DNA from: Pseudomonas turukhanskensis | Lineage (GTDB): Bacteria; Pseudomonadota; Gammaproteobacteria; Pseudomonadales; Pseudomonadaceae | Direction: 5' to 3' | DNA: 64,000 nt | Assembly (NCBI RefSeq): GCF_027922365.1 | Contig: NZ_BSFN01000006.1 | Span: 62,001 to 126,000, forward strand | Part shown: positions 21,977 through 30,686 of the stretch, piece by piece | Layout: each line of letters begins with the position of its first letter | How positions within the stretch are numbered: position 1 is the first letter of the stretch | The notes under the pieces: model-generated | Database searches by the model: none | What the model was told of the DNA's origin: nothing | Seen by the model: only the letters and a program-made list of their open reading frames with translations | Program-made: the position numbers and the translations under genes

Positions 21977-22978
21977 ATGCCCGTTATCGATTTGCGTAGC
22001 GACACCGTCACCCAACCCACTGCTGGTATGCGCGAGGCCATGTTGCGGGCCCCCGTGGGCGACGACGTGTACGGCGAGGACCCCACGGTTATCCGCCTTC
22101 AAGCGTACCTGGCGCAGCAATTGGGCTTTGCCCAGGGGCTGTTCGTGCCCAGCGGCACCATGAGCAACCTGCTCGGCCTAATGGCGCACTGCGAGCGTGG
22201 CGACGAGTACATCGTTGGCCAAGAAGCGCACACCTATAAATACGAAGGCGGCGGCGCGGCCGTGCTGGGCTCGATTCAGCCGCAACCTTTGCAGGTAGAA
22301 GCTGATGGTTCGCTGGACCTCGCGCGAGTTGCCGCCGCGATCAAACCGGACGATTTCCACTTCGCCCGCACTCGTCTGCTGGCATTGGAAAACACCATGC
22401 AGAGCAAAGTGCTGCCGCTTAGCTACCTGGCTGAAGCCCGCAAGTTGACGAAGGCCCATGGTTTGCAACTGCATCTGGACGGCGCGCGCCTGTACAACGC
22501 AGCAGTGAAACAAGGCGTGGCGCCGAGGGAAATTACCCAGTATTTCGACTCGGTATCGGTATGCCTGTCCAAGGGGCTGGGTGCGCCGATTGGCTCGGTG
22601 CTGCTGGGCAGCGAGCAGTTGATCGGCAAGGCGCGGCGGCTGCGCAAGATGGTCGGCGGCGGGATGCGGCAGGCCGGTATTCTGGCGGCGGCGGGCCTGT
22701 ATGCGCTGGAACATCAGGTGGAGCGTCTGGCCGATGACCATGCCAATGCGGCGGCCTTGGCCTCTGGTTTGCTGGAGCTGGGCTACAGCGTAGAGCCGGT
22801 TCAGACCAATATGGTTTATGTGCAGATGGCTGAGCGGGCGCCTGCGCTGAAGGCGTTTCTGGCTGAGCGTGGCATTACCATTTCGGCTTCCGAGCGTTTA
22901 CGTCTAGTGACGCACCTGGATGTCAGTCGAGCCGATATCGAGCAAGTGATTGAAGCGTTTAAGGCGTTTGCCGGATAA
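21977..22978 (+). CDS. ltaE: Low-specificity L-threonine aldolase
   Basis: A PLP enzyme that cleaves L-threonine or L-allo-threonine to glycine and acetaldehyde. The protein is 333 residues, identical in length to E. coli LtaE. Motifs shared with that family are [12 protein letters not shown] at the start, [24 protein letters not shown] (aspartate to PLP nitrogen) and [14 protein letters not shown] (Schiff-base lysine). AAGGAGACC precedes the ATG. It lies 80 bases after aruE, with no good terminator between. The acetaldehyde or glycine it yields links to general carbon metabolism rather than to arginine. Confidence 0.93.
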   Translation: MPVIDLRSDTVTQPTAGMREAMLRAPVGDDVYGEDPTVIRLQAYLAQQLGFAQGLFVPSGTMSNLLGLMAHCERGDEYIVGQEAHTYKYEGGGAAVLGSIQPQPLQVEADGSLDLARVAAAIKPDDFHFARTRLLALENTMQSKVLPLSYLAEARKLTKAHGLQLHLDGARLYNAAVKQGVAPREITQYFDSVSVCLSKGLGAPIGSVLLGSEQLIGKARRLRKMVGGGMRQAGILAAAGLYALEHQVERLADDHANAAALASGLLELGYSVEPVQTNMVYVQMAERAPALKAFLAERGITISASERLRLVTHLDVSRADIEQVIEAFKAFAG

Positions 22979-23050
22979 CCGGCGTAAAAAACTGCTGGAA
23001 AACTGCCCTAACTATCAAACAATGACACTATACCGTGGGCCGCGGGCCGA

Positions 23051-23056
23051 TATAAT
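23051..23056 (+). promoter_or_regulatory. alaS promoter -10 (TATAAT)
   Basis: A perfect TATAAT followed by a GC-rich start region (GCGGCCC), as in stringently controlled promoters. No clear -35 is visible at the right distance. It is 90 bases before alaS. Confidence 0.55.
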
Positions 23057-23145
23057 GCGGCCCTTTGCCGGCCTAAAAGCGGTAGCCATTAGCCCTATCG
23101 CGCGCTGTACCTAATTAGATCGCCGCCTTTCCCGTGGAAAAATTT

Positions 23146-25770
23146 ATGAAAAGCGCAGAAATCCGTGAAGCCTTCCTCCGCTTCTTCGAAGAACAGGGTC
23201 ATACCCGTGTTGCTTCCAGTTCGTTGATTCCGGGCAATGACCCGACGCTGCTATTCACCAACGCCGGCATGAACCAGTTCAAGGACTGCTTCCTCGGCCA
23301 GGAAAAACGCGCCTACACCCGTGCCGTCAGCAGCCAGAAGTGCGTACGGGCCGGCGGCAAGCACAACGACTTGGAAAACGTCGGTTACACCGCACGTCAC
23401 CACACCTTCTTCGAAATGCTGGGCAATTTCAGCTTCGGCGACTACTTCAAGCGCGACGCGATCAATTACGCTTGGCAATTTTTGACCTCGGAAAAGTGGC
23501 TTAACCTGCCCAAGGAAAAACTTTGGGTGACGGTGTATGCCAGCGACGACGAGGCGTACGACATCTGGACCAAGGAAGTCGGCGTGCCGGCTGAGCGCAT
23601 GGTCCGTATTGGCGACAACAAAGGCGCGCCTTACGCGTCCGACAACTTCTGGACCATGGGCGACACCGGCCCATGCGGCCCTTGCACCGAGATTTTCTTC
23701 GACCACGGCGCTGATATTTGGGGCGGCCCACCCGGCTCGCCAGAAGAAGACGGCGATCGCTACATCGAGATCTGGAACAACGTTTTCATGCAGTTCAACC
23801 GCACTGCCGATGGCGTGTTGCATCCGTTGCCGGCGCCGTCGGTAGACACCGGCATGGGCCTGGAGCGCATCAGTGCCGTGCTGCAACACGTGCATTCGAA
23901 CTATGAAATCGACCTGTTTCAAAGCCTGCTGGCCGCTTGCGCCAAGGCCATTGGCTGCAGCAACGACGATCAGCCTTCGCTGAAAGTGGTGGCTGACCAT
24001 ATCCGTTCCTGCGGTTTTCTGATCGCCGACGGCGTAACGCCGTCTAACGAAGGCCGCGGCTACGTGCTGCGTCGCATCATTCGCCGCGCTTGCCGTCACG
24101 GTAACAAGCTGGGCGCCAAGGGTAGCTTCTTCTACCAAATTGTTGCCGCCTTGGTAGCCGAAATGGGCGAAGCGTTCCCGGAGCTGAAACAGCAGCAGGC
24201 GCATATCGAGCGCGTGCTGAAAACCGAAGAAGAGCAGTTCGCCAAAACCCTGGAGCAGGGGCTGAAGATTCTCGAGCAGGATCTGGCCGAGCTCAAAGGC
24301 ACCGTGATTCCGGGCGAAGTGATTTTCAAGCTGTACGACACCTTCGGTTTCCCGATGGACCTCACCGGCGATATCGCCCGTGAACGTGAGCTGACCCTGG
24401 ACGAAGCCGGCTTCGAGCGCGAAATGGAGGCCCAGCGTGTGCGCGCTCGCTCGGCAAGCTCGTTCGCAATGGACTACAACAGTCTCGTCAAAGTCGACAG
24501 CGAAACCGTATTCCTCGGCTACAAGGCCACCAGCGGAAGCGCTAAGGTGCTGGCCCTGTTTAAGGCCGGGCAAGCAGTCGACGCCCTGGCTGCGGGCGAG
24601 GAGGGCGTTGTGGTTCTCGACCAGACGCCGTTCTACGCCGAGTCTGGTGGCCAGATTGGCGACTGTGGGTTCCTGCAGGCATCTGGTGTGCGCTTCGATG
24701 TACGTGACACCACCAAAGCCGGCGGCGCGTTTTTGCATCATGGTTTGGTGACCGAAGGCAGCTTGAATGTTGGCGCCGCGGTAGAGGCCACGGTTGAGGC
24801 GGATGTGCGCAAAGCCACTTCGCTGAACCACTCGGCTACTCACTTGCTGCACGCCGCTCTGCGTCAGGTATTGGGCGAGCATGTGCAGCAGAAGGGCTCT
24901 CTGGTGGATAGCCAGCGTCTGCGCTTCGACTTCAGCCACTTCGAGGCCATCAAGCCCGAGCAGATCAAGGCGCTGGAAGACATCGTCAACGCCGAAATTC
25001 GCAAGAACACCGCAGTTGAAACCGAAGAAACCGATATCGAAACCGCCAAGAACAAAGGCGCCATGGCGCTGTTTGGCGAGAAGTACGGCGACAACGTGCG
25101 CGTATTGAGCATGGGCGGTAGCTTCTCGGTTGAGCTGTGCGGCGGTATTCACGCCGAGCGCACCGGCGATATCGCGCTGTTCAAAATCATCAGTGAAGGC
25201 GGCGTGGCCGCTGGCGTGCGTCGTATCGAAGCAGTCACTGGCGCTGCGGCGCTGGCCTACTTGAATGGCGCGGAAGAACAGCTGAAAGAAGCGGCGGTGC
25301 TGGTCAAAGGTAACCGTGACAACCTTCTGGACAAGTTGGGTGGTCTGGTCGAGCGCAACCGCCAGCTGGAAAAAGAACTGGAGCAACTCAAAGCCAAGGC
25401 CGCCAGCGCGGCCGGTGATGACCTCTCCGGTTCGGCAGTAGATGTGAAAGGCGTGAAGGTACTCGCCCATCGTCTGGATGGTTTGGATGGCAAAGCGCTG
25501 CTGGCGCTGGTCGACCAACTGAAGAACAAGCTCGGCCGCGCAGTGATCCTGCTTGGCGGGGTGAGCGATGACAAAGTTGTGCTGGTCGCAGGCGTTACCC
25601 AAGACCTGACCGCGCAGCTCAAGGCTGGTGATTTGATGAAGCAGGCCGCCCAGGCGGTTGGCGGCAAGGGCGGTGGTCGCCCGGACATGGCGCAGGGTGG
25701 CGGCGTTGACGCCGGCGCACTGGATGCCGCGCTGGCACTGACCGCGCCCTTCGTCGAACAGGGCCTATAA
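23146..25770 (+). CDS. alaS: Alanyl-tRNA synthetase
   Basis: Charges tRNA-Ala and edits mischarged Ser/Gly. The 874 residues are the normal full length. In order: class II catalytic core (residues 1-250; [34 protein letters not shown]), tRNA-binding helical domain, editing domain with zinc ligands HSATH from His562 and CGGIH (Cys665, His669), coiled coil, and the C-Ala domain ending near [15 protein letters not shown] 23146 is the family start; an in-frame GTG four codons upstream is unlikely. lysC begins 87 bases downstream with no terminator seen, so the two are probably co-transcribed, as in P. aeruginosa. Confidence 0.97.
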   Translation: MKSAEIREAFLRFFEEQGHTRVASSSLIPGNDPTLLFTNAGMNQFKDCFLGQEKRAYTRAVSSQKCVRAGGKHNDLENVGYTARHHTFFEMLGNFSFGDYFKRDAINYAWQFLTSEKWLNLPKEKLWVTVYASDDEAYDIWTKEVGVPAERMVRIGDNKGAPYASDNFWTMGDTGPCGPCTEIFFDHGADIWGGPPGSPEEDGDRYIEIWNNVFMQFNRTADGVLHPLPAPSVDTGMGLERISAVLQHVHSNYEIDLFQSLLAACAKAIGCSNDDQPSLKVVADHIRSCGFLIADGVTPSNEGRGYVLRRIIRRACRHGNKLGAKGSFFYQIVAALVAEMGEAFPELKQQQAHIERVLKTEEEQFAKTLEQGLKILEQDLAELKGTVIPGEVIFKLYDTFGFPMDLTGDIARERELTLDEAGFEREMEAQRVRARSASSFAMDYNSLVKVDSETVFLGYKATSGSAKVLALFKAGQAVDALAAGEEGVVVLDQTPFYAESGGQIGDCGFLQASGVRFDVRDTTKAGGAFLHHGLVTEGSLNVGAAVEATVEADVRKATSLNHSATHLLHAALRQVLGEHVQQKGSLVDSQRLRFDFSHFEAIKPEQIKALEDIVNAEIRKNTAVETEETDIETAKNKGAMALFGEKYGDNVRVLSMGGSFSVELCGGIHAERTGDIALFKIISEGGVAAGVRRIEAVTGAAALAYLNGAEEQLKEAAVLVKGNRDNLLDKLGGLVERNRQLEKELEQLKAKAASAAGDDLSGSAVDVKGVKVLAHRLDGLDGKALLALVDQLKNKLGRAVILLGGVSDDKVVLVAGVTQDLTAQLKAGDLMKQAAQAVGGKGGGRPDMAQGGGVDAGALDAALALTAPFVEQGL

Positions 25771-25857
25771 CGCTCGGCTCATGTTGCCGCCTGCCGCCCA
25801 GCAGGTGTTGGCAACGGGTCGAGGCGATTGATTAATGAGGGGCTGAGGCAGCTGCAA

Positions 25858-27093
25858 ATGGCTTTGATCGTACAGAAGTTTGGGGGCACCTCCGTCGGCA
25901 CCGTCGAGCGTATCGAGCAGGTGGCCGAGAAGGTCAAGAAATTCCACGAGGCCGGCAATGAGCTGGTGATCGTGTTGTCGGCCATGAGCGGGGAAACCAA
26001 CCGCCTGATCGACCTGGCCAAGCAAATTAGCGAGCAACCGGTTCCGCGCGAGCTGGATGTGATGGTGTCCACGGGTGAGCAGGTGACCATTGCTCTGTTG
26101 GCCATGGCGCTGATTAAACGCGGTGTGCCGGCGGTGTCTTACACCGGCAACCAGGTTCGCATTCTTACCGACAGCGCGCACAACAAGGCGCGCATTCTGC
26201 AGATCGACGATCAGAAGATTCGCACCGATCTCAAAGCCGGTCGTGTAGTGGTTGTGGCAGGTTTTCAGGGTGTGGACGAGCAGGGCAACATCACCACGCT
26301 AGGCCGCGGCGGCTCCGACACCACGGGTGTGGCGCTGGCGGCAGCATTGAAGGCAGATGAATGCCAGATTTATACCGACGTGGATGGTGTCTATACCACG
26401 GACCCGCGCGTAGTGCCCCAGGCACGCCGCCTGGACAAGATCACCTTCGAAGAAATGCTGGAAATGGCCAGCCTGGGTTCCAAGGTGTTGCAGATTCGCT
26501 CGGTGGAATTTGCCGGCAAGTACAACGTCCCGCTGCGCGTGCTGCACAGCTTCCAAGAGGGTCCGGGCACCCTTATTACTATTGATGAAGAGGAATCCAT
26601 GGAACAGCCGATCATCTCCGGCATCGCCTTCAACCGCGACGAAGCCAAGCTGACCATCCGTGGCGTGCCGGATACCCCCGGTGTAGCCTTCAAAATTCTC
26701 GGCCCGATCAGCGCTGCGAACATTGAAGTGGACATGATCGTGCAGAATGTCGCGCACGATAACACCACCGACTTCACCTTCACCGTGCACCGCAACGACT
26801 ACCAGAACGCCCAGCAAGTGCTGGAGCAGACCGCGCGCGAGATCAATGCGCGTGAAGTCAGTGGTGACCTGAAGATTGCCAAGGTATCGATCGTTGGCGT
26901 CGGCATGCGTTCCCACGCCGGCGTTGCCAGCCGCATGTTTGAGGCACTGGCCAAGGAAAGCATTAATATCCAGATGATCTCGACCTCGGAAATCAAGGTG
27001 TCGGTGGTGATCGAAGAGAAATACCTTGAGCTGGCAGTGCGTGCACTGCACACGGCTTTTGAGCTGGACGCCCCGGCACGGCAGGGCGAATAA
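25858..27093 (+). CDS. lysC: Aspartate kinase
   Basis: Phosphorylates aspartate, the first step to lysine, threonine and methionine. The 411 residues start at VQKFGGTSVG, the kinase signature. The kinase domain runs to about residue 240 and paired ACT domains follow for allosteric control (VPDTPGVAFKIL, VGVGMRSHAGVASRMF, MISTSEIKVSVVI). An in-frame ATG at 26599 (MEQPIISG), preceded by GAAGAGGAATCC, is well placed to make a separate 164-residue beta subunit, as in other alpha2beta2 aspartokinases. A terminator follows the stop. Confidence 0.96.
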   Translation: MALIVQKFGGTSVGTVERIEQVAEKVKKFHEAGNELVIVLSAMSGETNRLIDLAKQISEQPVPRELDVMVSTGEQVTIALLAMALIKRGVPAVSYTGNQVRILTDSAHNKARILQIDDQKIRTDLKAGRVVVVAGFQGVDEQGNITTLGRGGSDTTGVALAAALKADECQIYTDVDGVYTTDPRVVPQARRLDKITFEEMLEMASLGSKVLQIRSVEFAGKYNVPLRVLHSFQEGPGTLITIDEEESMEQPIISGIAFNRDEAKLTIRGVPDTPGVAFKILGPISAANIEVDMIVQNVAHDNTTDFTFTVHRNDYQNAQQVLEQTAREINAREVSGDLKIAKVSIVGVGMRSHAGVASRMFEALAKESINIQMISTSEIKVSVVIEEKYLELAVRALHTAFELDAPARQGE

Positions 27094-27106
27094 GCGATTA
27101 TTCGAG

Positions 27107-27132
27107 AGGCGCGGTTGATTCCGCGCCTTTTG
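27107..27132 (+). terminator. Intrinsic terminator after lysC
   Basis: AGGCGCGG at 27107-27114 pairs with CCGCGCCT at 27121-27128 over a six-base loop, followed by a short T run (TTTTGTCTTTTT). Confidence 0.8.
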
Positions 27133-27186
27133 TCTTTTTGGCAGGGTAGGTTGAACTTTCTTTCTGCCTACACTAGTCAATACTTG

Positions 27187-27230
27187 GGTGACGGCAGCGG
27201 CGTAGGTTGATATGCACCGCTGCCGTCACC
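27187..27230 (+). promoter_or_regulatory. Perfect 14-bp hairpin in the rsmA upstream region
   Basis: GGTGACGGCAGCGG at 27187-27200 is the exact reverse complement of CCGCTGCCGTCACC at 27217-27230, with a 16-base loop. ATTTTAATTTT follows, so it could be a second terminator after lysC or a structure in a long rsmA leader. It lies 59 bases before the rsmA start. Confidence 0.6.
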
Positions 27231-27288
27231 ATTTTAATTTTGCAGACTGTCTAGTTGTCCTGAACTGAAATCCGTAAGGAGAAAGGGA

Positions 27289-27474
27289 ATGCTGATTCTG
27301 ACTCGCCGGGTCGGAGAGACCCTGATGGTTGGTGACGATGTCACTGTCACCGTGTTGGGCGTTAAAGGTAATCAGGTGCGAATTGGCGTAAATGCGCCGA
27401 AGGAAGTCGCTGTGCACCGTGAGGAAATTTACCAGCGCATCCAGAAAGAGAAGGACCAAGAACCAAGCCACTAA
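27289..27474 (+). CDS. rsmA: Carbon storage regulator / global post-transcriptional regulator RsmA (CsrA family)
   Basis: A 61-residue RNA-binding dimer that binds GGA in mRNA leaders and represses or stabilises targets; in pseudomonads it switches between motile and sessile programmes and is titrated by RsmY/RsmZ RNAs. [18 protein letters not shown] is the invariant N-terminus, and Arg44 in [10 protein letters not shown] is the key RNA contact. The ribosome binding site AAGGAGAAAGGGA holds a GGA, so self-repression is possible. The gene sits between lysC and a tRNA cluster, as in P. aeruginosa. Confidence 0.97.
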   Translation: MLILTRRVGETLMVGDDVTVTVLGVKGNQVRIGVNAPKEVAVHREEIYQRIQKEKDQEPSH

Positions 27475-27493
27475 TTTTTATCAATTTTTGGCT

Positions 27494-27521
27494 TTGCAAA
27501 CGGGGAAAACATGGATATCAT
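27494..27521 (+). promoter_or_regulatory. Promoter of tRNA-Ser
   Basis: TTGCAA at 27494-27499 and TATCAT at 27516-27521 are separated by 16 bases. A GC-rich discriminator (GCGCCCC) follows, typical of growth-rate-controlled stable RNA promoters. The start would be about 8 bases before the mature tRNA. Confidence 0.7.
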
Positions 27522-27535
27522 GCGCCCCGTGTTGC

Positions 27536-27626
27536 GGAGAGGTGGCCGAGTGGCCGAAGGCGCTCCCCTGCTAAGGGAGTACACCTCAAAAGGGTGTCGG
27601 GGGTTCGAATCCCCCCTTCTCCGCCA
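27536..27626 (+). tRNA. tRNA-Ser (anticodon GCT)
   Basis: A 91-base class II tRNA with encoded CCA. The acceptor stem pairs GGAGAGG with CTTCTCC (one G-U). The anticodon GCT is at 27570-27572 in a seven-base loop, a long variable arm follows, and the T loop reads GGTTCGAATCC. It reads AGC/AGU serine codons. It lies 61 bases after rsmA with its own promoter. Confidence 0.97.
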
Positions 27627-27692
27627 TTAATTTCAACGAAATTGATGTTCTAGGGTTTTACGCTAAGTCGTTGAAATTACTGGAAAAATTGA

Positions 27693-27720
27693 TTGACGAT
27701 CAATTTCGAAGCTTTATAAT
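27693..27720 (+). promoter_or_regulatory. Strong promoter of the tRNA-Arg pair
   Basis: TTGACG at 27693-27698 and a perfect TATAAT at 27715-27720, 16 bases apart, place the start only a few bases before the first mature tRNA-Arg at 27733. An 11-bp inverted repeat (27629-27639 with 27668-27678) lies between tRNA-Ser and this promoter. Confidence 0.85.
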
Positions 27721-27732
27721 TTGCTCCACAAT

Positions 27733-27809
27733 GCACTCATAGCTCAGCTGGATAGAGTACTCGGCTACGAACCGAGCGGTCGGAGGTTCGAATCCTCCTG
27801 AGTGCACCA
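27733..27809 (+). tRNA. tRNA-Arg (anticodon ACG), copy 1
   Basis: 77 bases with encoded CCA. The acceptor GCACTCA pairs with TGAGTGC. The anticodon ACG at 27767-27769 would be edited to ICG and read CGU, CGC and CGA. Copy 2 at 27904-27980 is identical. Confidence 0.97.
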
Positions 27810-27903
27810 TTTAAATAGCCTCATTTGTTGCTAAAACAAGTAGGCAGTTTAAGTCAGAGATGTAGCATCAGAGTCTCTGAACAGTAGTTAAAAGTTGTAC
27901 TTT

Positions 27904-27980
27904 GCACTCATAGCTCAGCTGGATAGAGTACTCGGCTACGAACCGAGCGGTCGGAGGTTCGAATCCTCCTGAGTGCACCA
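27904..27980 (+). tRNA. tRNA-Arg (anticodon ACG), copy 2
   Basis: Identical in all 77 bases to copy 1, which ends 94 bases upstream. The spacer shows no promoter of its own, so both copies are probably cut from one precursor that stops at the terminator just downstream. Confidence 0.97.
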
Positions 27981-27988
27981 TATTTAAA

Positions 27989-28016
27989 GGGCCTGCAGAA
28001 ATGCAGGCCCTTTTTT
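27989..28016 (+). terminator. Intrinsic terminator after the tRNA-Arg genes
   Basis: GGGCCTGCA at 27989-27997 pairs perfectly with TGCAGGCCC at 28002-28010 over GAAA, followed by six T. A residues upstream would also let it serve the convergent SmpA-like gene. Confidence 0.95.
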
Positions 28017-28021
28017 ATTGC

Positions 28022-28510
28022 CTACGGTTTTACACAATCGTCGCCATCAAAACTCACGCTGCGCTTTCGGCCGCTTTGCTTGTCCACGTAGCTGTAACGC
28101 ACTTTGCCATTCTGGCTGCTGATTGCGTCGGGTTTGCCCAGCATGCTTTCGACGTCGGCTCGCGTCATTCCGCTTCGCACTTCCTTGTTGATCATTGCTT
28201 TGCGTCGGGCACTGGCGGTGACCTGATTGCCGCAGCCGTCCTGGCGTTCTGCGGTGCCGGATATGGAGTAGAGCGGTTTGTTAGCGATCCCTTTATTAGC
28301 CGTTTTTTCTGGCGTCTTGACTGCTGGTGGAACAGTGCCGGGCAGTGGGTTGTCTGCAGTCTGCAAAAGCAATTGCTGGTCGCCAGGGCAGCCGAGATGG
28401 GTAAAAGTGATGTGGCCGTGGTGGTCCTCGCACCGGTGCACAGTGGCGGCGAACAGTGCGAAAGGGGATAGGGATATAGCGGCGGCTAGCAGGAGAGGGG
28501 ATAAGCGCAT
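28022..28510 (-). CDS. Secreted DUF4124 / SmpA-like envelope protein
   Basis: A 162-residue protein with a signal peptide (about residues 1-21, ending LFAA). A short DUF4124-like motif follows (VHRCEDHHGHITFTHLGCP, with two cysteines). After a low-complexity Pro/Lys linker, a C-terminal BamE/SmpA-like fold is suggested by MTRADVESMLGKPD and KVRYSYVD. No lipobox is seen, so it is probably a soluble periplasmic protein rather than a lipoprotein. The cellular role of such proteins is not established. It is convergent with the tRNA genes and divergent from mgtE. Confidence 0.75.
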   Translation of the reverse strand: MRLSPLLLAAAISLSPFALFAATVHRCEDHHGHITFTHLGCPGDQQLLLQTADNPLPGTVPPAVKTPEKTANKGIANKPLYSISGTAERQDGCGNQVTASARRKAMINKEVRSGMTRADVESMLGKPDAISSQNGKVRYSYVDKQSGRKRSVSFDGDDCVKP

Positions 28511-28685
28511 GAACGTGTCCTCCGTGACGGTTGGAGGATCACCCTACGCCTGTTTTTTATTCGAGCTGGCGTGCCTCAAGCGCTTTCCAATACGTCGTAC
28601 ACATGATTCAGAATAATCCTAGCTTTGTGGCGCAAGCGCTTGTTCTTGCCTAGATTTTGTCGCATGCAAAGCCTTGGAGCAGTGG

Positions 28686-28828
28686 TATCATTTGCCGGTC
28701 AGCCTCGCCGAGGCTTATGGATTGCCATCATGGACTTACCCAGTAGTAGCTCAAAACCTCGCTTTACCAATCAAGAATTGACTGATTGATCCCTTTGGCG
28801 CGCTCTGCCGCTGGGGGTGGAGTGTGCT
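28686..28828 (+). promoter_or_regulatory. mgtE promoter/leader with two possible leader peptides
   Basis: The 318-base gap 28511-28828 contains no gene of ordinary size. TATCAT at 28686-28691 could be a -10. In the presumed leader, ATG 28717 (MDCHHGLTQ, stop at 28746, GAGG just upstream) and ATG 28730 (MDLPSSSSKPR..., 19 codons, stop at 28789) are short frames in different phases. Mg2+ transporter genes elsewhere use proline-bearing leader peptides, but I see no canonical M-box here. Confidence 0.3.
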
Positions 28829-30271
28829 ATGACAGAAGTAGAAGCAAAAAAGCCGCAAGAAAGCCTGCAGGACCGACTCGCACAAGTCGTTGAGCTGCTG
28901 CATCGGCACAGGCTGGTCGAAGACCTGACGCACCGTCAGGAAGGCCAGCATCAGGAGCGGGTTGAAAGCCTGGTCCACCGGCAGAACCTCGTCGAGTTGC
29001 AACGCAAGCTTGACGACCTCCACTCCGCCGACGTTGCCCACATTCTCGAAGCATTACCGCTCGATGACCGTCTGACCGTATGGCAGTTGGTCAAAGCCGA
29101 GCGCGACGGCGACATCCTGCTCGAAGTATCTGACTCGGTGCGAGAAACACTGATCGCCGACATGGACGATCACGAGATTCTTGCTGCCGCCAAGGACATG
29201 GACGCAGACGAACTCGCCGACCTTGCGCCCGAACTGCCGCGCGATGTGGTTCACGAGCTGATGGAAACCCTCGACGCGCAACAACGCGAGCGCGTGCGTT
29301 CGGCGTTGTCCTACGAGGAGGATCAGGTCGGGGCACTGATGGACTTCGAGATGGTCACCATCCGCGAAGATGTCAGCCTGGAAGTCGTGTTGCGCTATCT
29401 GCGTCGGTTGAAAGAGCTGCCCGGCCACACCGACAAGCTCTTCGTGGTCGATTACGATGGCGTCCTCAAAGGCGTGCTGCCGATCAAGCGCCTTTTGGTA
29501 AATGATCCGGACAAGCAGGTGGCTGAGGTAATGGCCGATGATCCGGTAAGTTTTCATCCGGACGAAGATGCCTACGACGCCGCGCAAGCGTTTGAGCGTT
29601 ATGACTTGATTTCCGCGCCTGTTGTCGACAAGAACGGCAAGCTGATCGGCCGTCTGACCATCGACGAAATGGTCGACTTGATTCGTGAAGAAAGCGAAAC
29701 CGAAGTGTTGAATATGGCGGGTCTGCGCGAGGAGGAAGATATCTTCGCCTCGGTGTGGAAATCGCTACGTAACCGCTGGGCCTGGCTGGCCGTCAACCTT
29801 ATTACCGCGTTCATTGCGTCGCGGGTTATCGGGCTATTCGAAGGCTCCATCGAGAAGCTGGTAGCGCTGGCGGCGTTGATGCCGATCGTGGCGGGCATCG
29901 GCGGCAACTCGGGTAATCAGACGATCACCATGATCGTGCGCGCGATGGCGCTGGACCAGGTAAGCACCGGCAATACCTCGCGACTGATGCGCAAGGAATT
30001 GGCGGTGTCGCTGTTCAATGGCGTGGTCTGGGGCGGGGTGATCGGCGTAGTTGCTTACATGCTCTATGGCAGTTGGTCGCTGGGCATTGTGATGACAGCG
30101 GCCATGACGCTGAACCTCTTGTTGGCAGCGTTAATGGGCGTGCTGATTCCCATGACGCTCACTCGCCTGGGGCGCGATCCGGCGCTGGGTTCCAGTGTGA
30201 TGATCACAGCCGTAACCGACAGTGGCGGCTTCTTTATTTTCCTCGGCCTGGCGACATTGTTCCTGCTGTAA
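28829..30271 (+). CDS. mgtE: Magnesium transporter MgtE
   Basis: A 480-residue Mg2+ channel/transporter. In order: an N-terminal cytosolic superhelical domain (about 30-150; LEALPLDDRLTVWQLV), a pair of CBS domains (about 150-280; VVDYDGVLKGVLPIKRL, APVVDKNGKLIGRLTIDEM) that sense Mg2+, and five transmembrane helices (about 300-480). The family signature PIVAGIGGNSGNQ begins the pore region. ATG 28829 was chosen over an in-frame GTG four codons upstream. In P. aeruginosa MgtE affects type III secretion gene expression as well as Mg2+ uptake. Confidence 0.95.
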   Translation: MTEVEAKKPQESLQDRLAQVVELLHRHRLVEDLTHRQEGQHQERVESLVHRQNLVELQRKLDDLHSADVAHILEALPLDDRLTVWQLVKAERDGDILLEVSDSVRETLIADMDDHEILAAAKDMDADELADLAPELPRDVVHELMETLDAQQRERVRSALSYEEDQVGALMDFEMVTIREDVSLEVVLRYLRRLKELPGHTDKLFVVDYDGVLKGVLPIKRLLVNDPDKQVAEVMADDPVSFHPDEDAYDAAQAFERYDLISAPVVDKNGKLIGRLTIDEMVDLIREESETEVLNMAGLREEEDIFASVWKSLRNRWAWLAVNLITAFIASRVIGLFEGSIEKLVALAALMPIVAGIGGNSGNQTITMIVRAMALDQVSTGNTSRLMRKELAVSLFNGVVWGGVIGVVAYMLYGSWSLGIVMTAAMTLNLLLAALMGVLIPMTLTRLGRDPALGSSVMITAVTDSGGFFIFLGLATLFLL

Positions 30272-30300
30272 GCCAGCTTTAACCAAGCTGCCAGACATAA

Positions 30301-30327
30301 AAAAACCGCCAACTTGGCGGTTTTTTT
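30301..30327. terminator. Bidirectional terminator between mgtE and amrZ
   Basis: ACCGCC at 30305-30310 and GGCGGT at 30316-30321 form a stem with a run of A before and seven T after, serving the convergent mgtE and amrZ transcripts. Confidence 0.88.
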
Positions 30328-30359
30328 ATCGAAGCTAGTCAGTGAAGCATCGGGCCGAC

Positions 30360-30686
30360 TTAGGCCTCTTCTGCATTCATCTCGGCATCGTGGGCGATCA
30401 GAGAAACCAAAGCGTTTTGCTGACGACGGGACAGTTGGCGAAACCGTTGCAGCAGCTCGCGCTCATGCAACGAAAGTTCCGGTCTATCCAGGCGCATGCT
30501 CAGGTCTTCGTCCAACGAGCCTTCCTGGAGCATGCTCTGTTCCAGACGAGCGATGATCTCGGAGTTCATGCTGCGGTGATGATTACGAGCCACATCCGCG
30601 ATGCGCTCGCGCATGCCATCGGGTAAGCGAACGACGAACTTGTCAGCCGTACGGCTGGAATAAATAGCCTGTTTCATAGGGCGCAT
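30360..30686 (-). CDS. amrZ: Ribbon-helix-helix global regulator AmrZ (AlgZ)
   Basis: A 108-residue Arc-like DNA-binding protein. In pseudomonads AmrZ activates alginate genes, represses fleQ or other motility genes, and affects c-di-GMP and Psl. The beta strand [15 protein letters not shown] and helices [20 protein letters not shown] form the RHH fold. The C-terminal half ([20 protein letters not shown]) is the tetramerisation region. The length and nearly all of these blocks match P. aeruginosa AmrZ. The start is at 30686, with an alternative at the fourth codon; the ribosome binding site is weak. In P. aeruginosa amrZ lies elsewhere, so its position by mgtE marks a rearrangement. Confidence 0.94.
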   Translation of the reverse strand: MRPMKQAIYSSRTADKFVVRLPDGMRERIADVARNHHRSMNSEIIARLEQSMLQEGSLDEDLSMRLDRPELSLHERELLQRFRQLSRRQQNALVSLIAHDAEMNAEEA

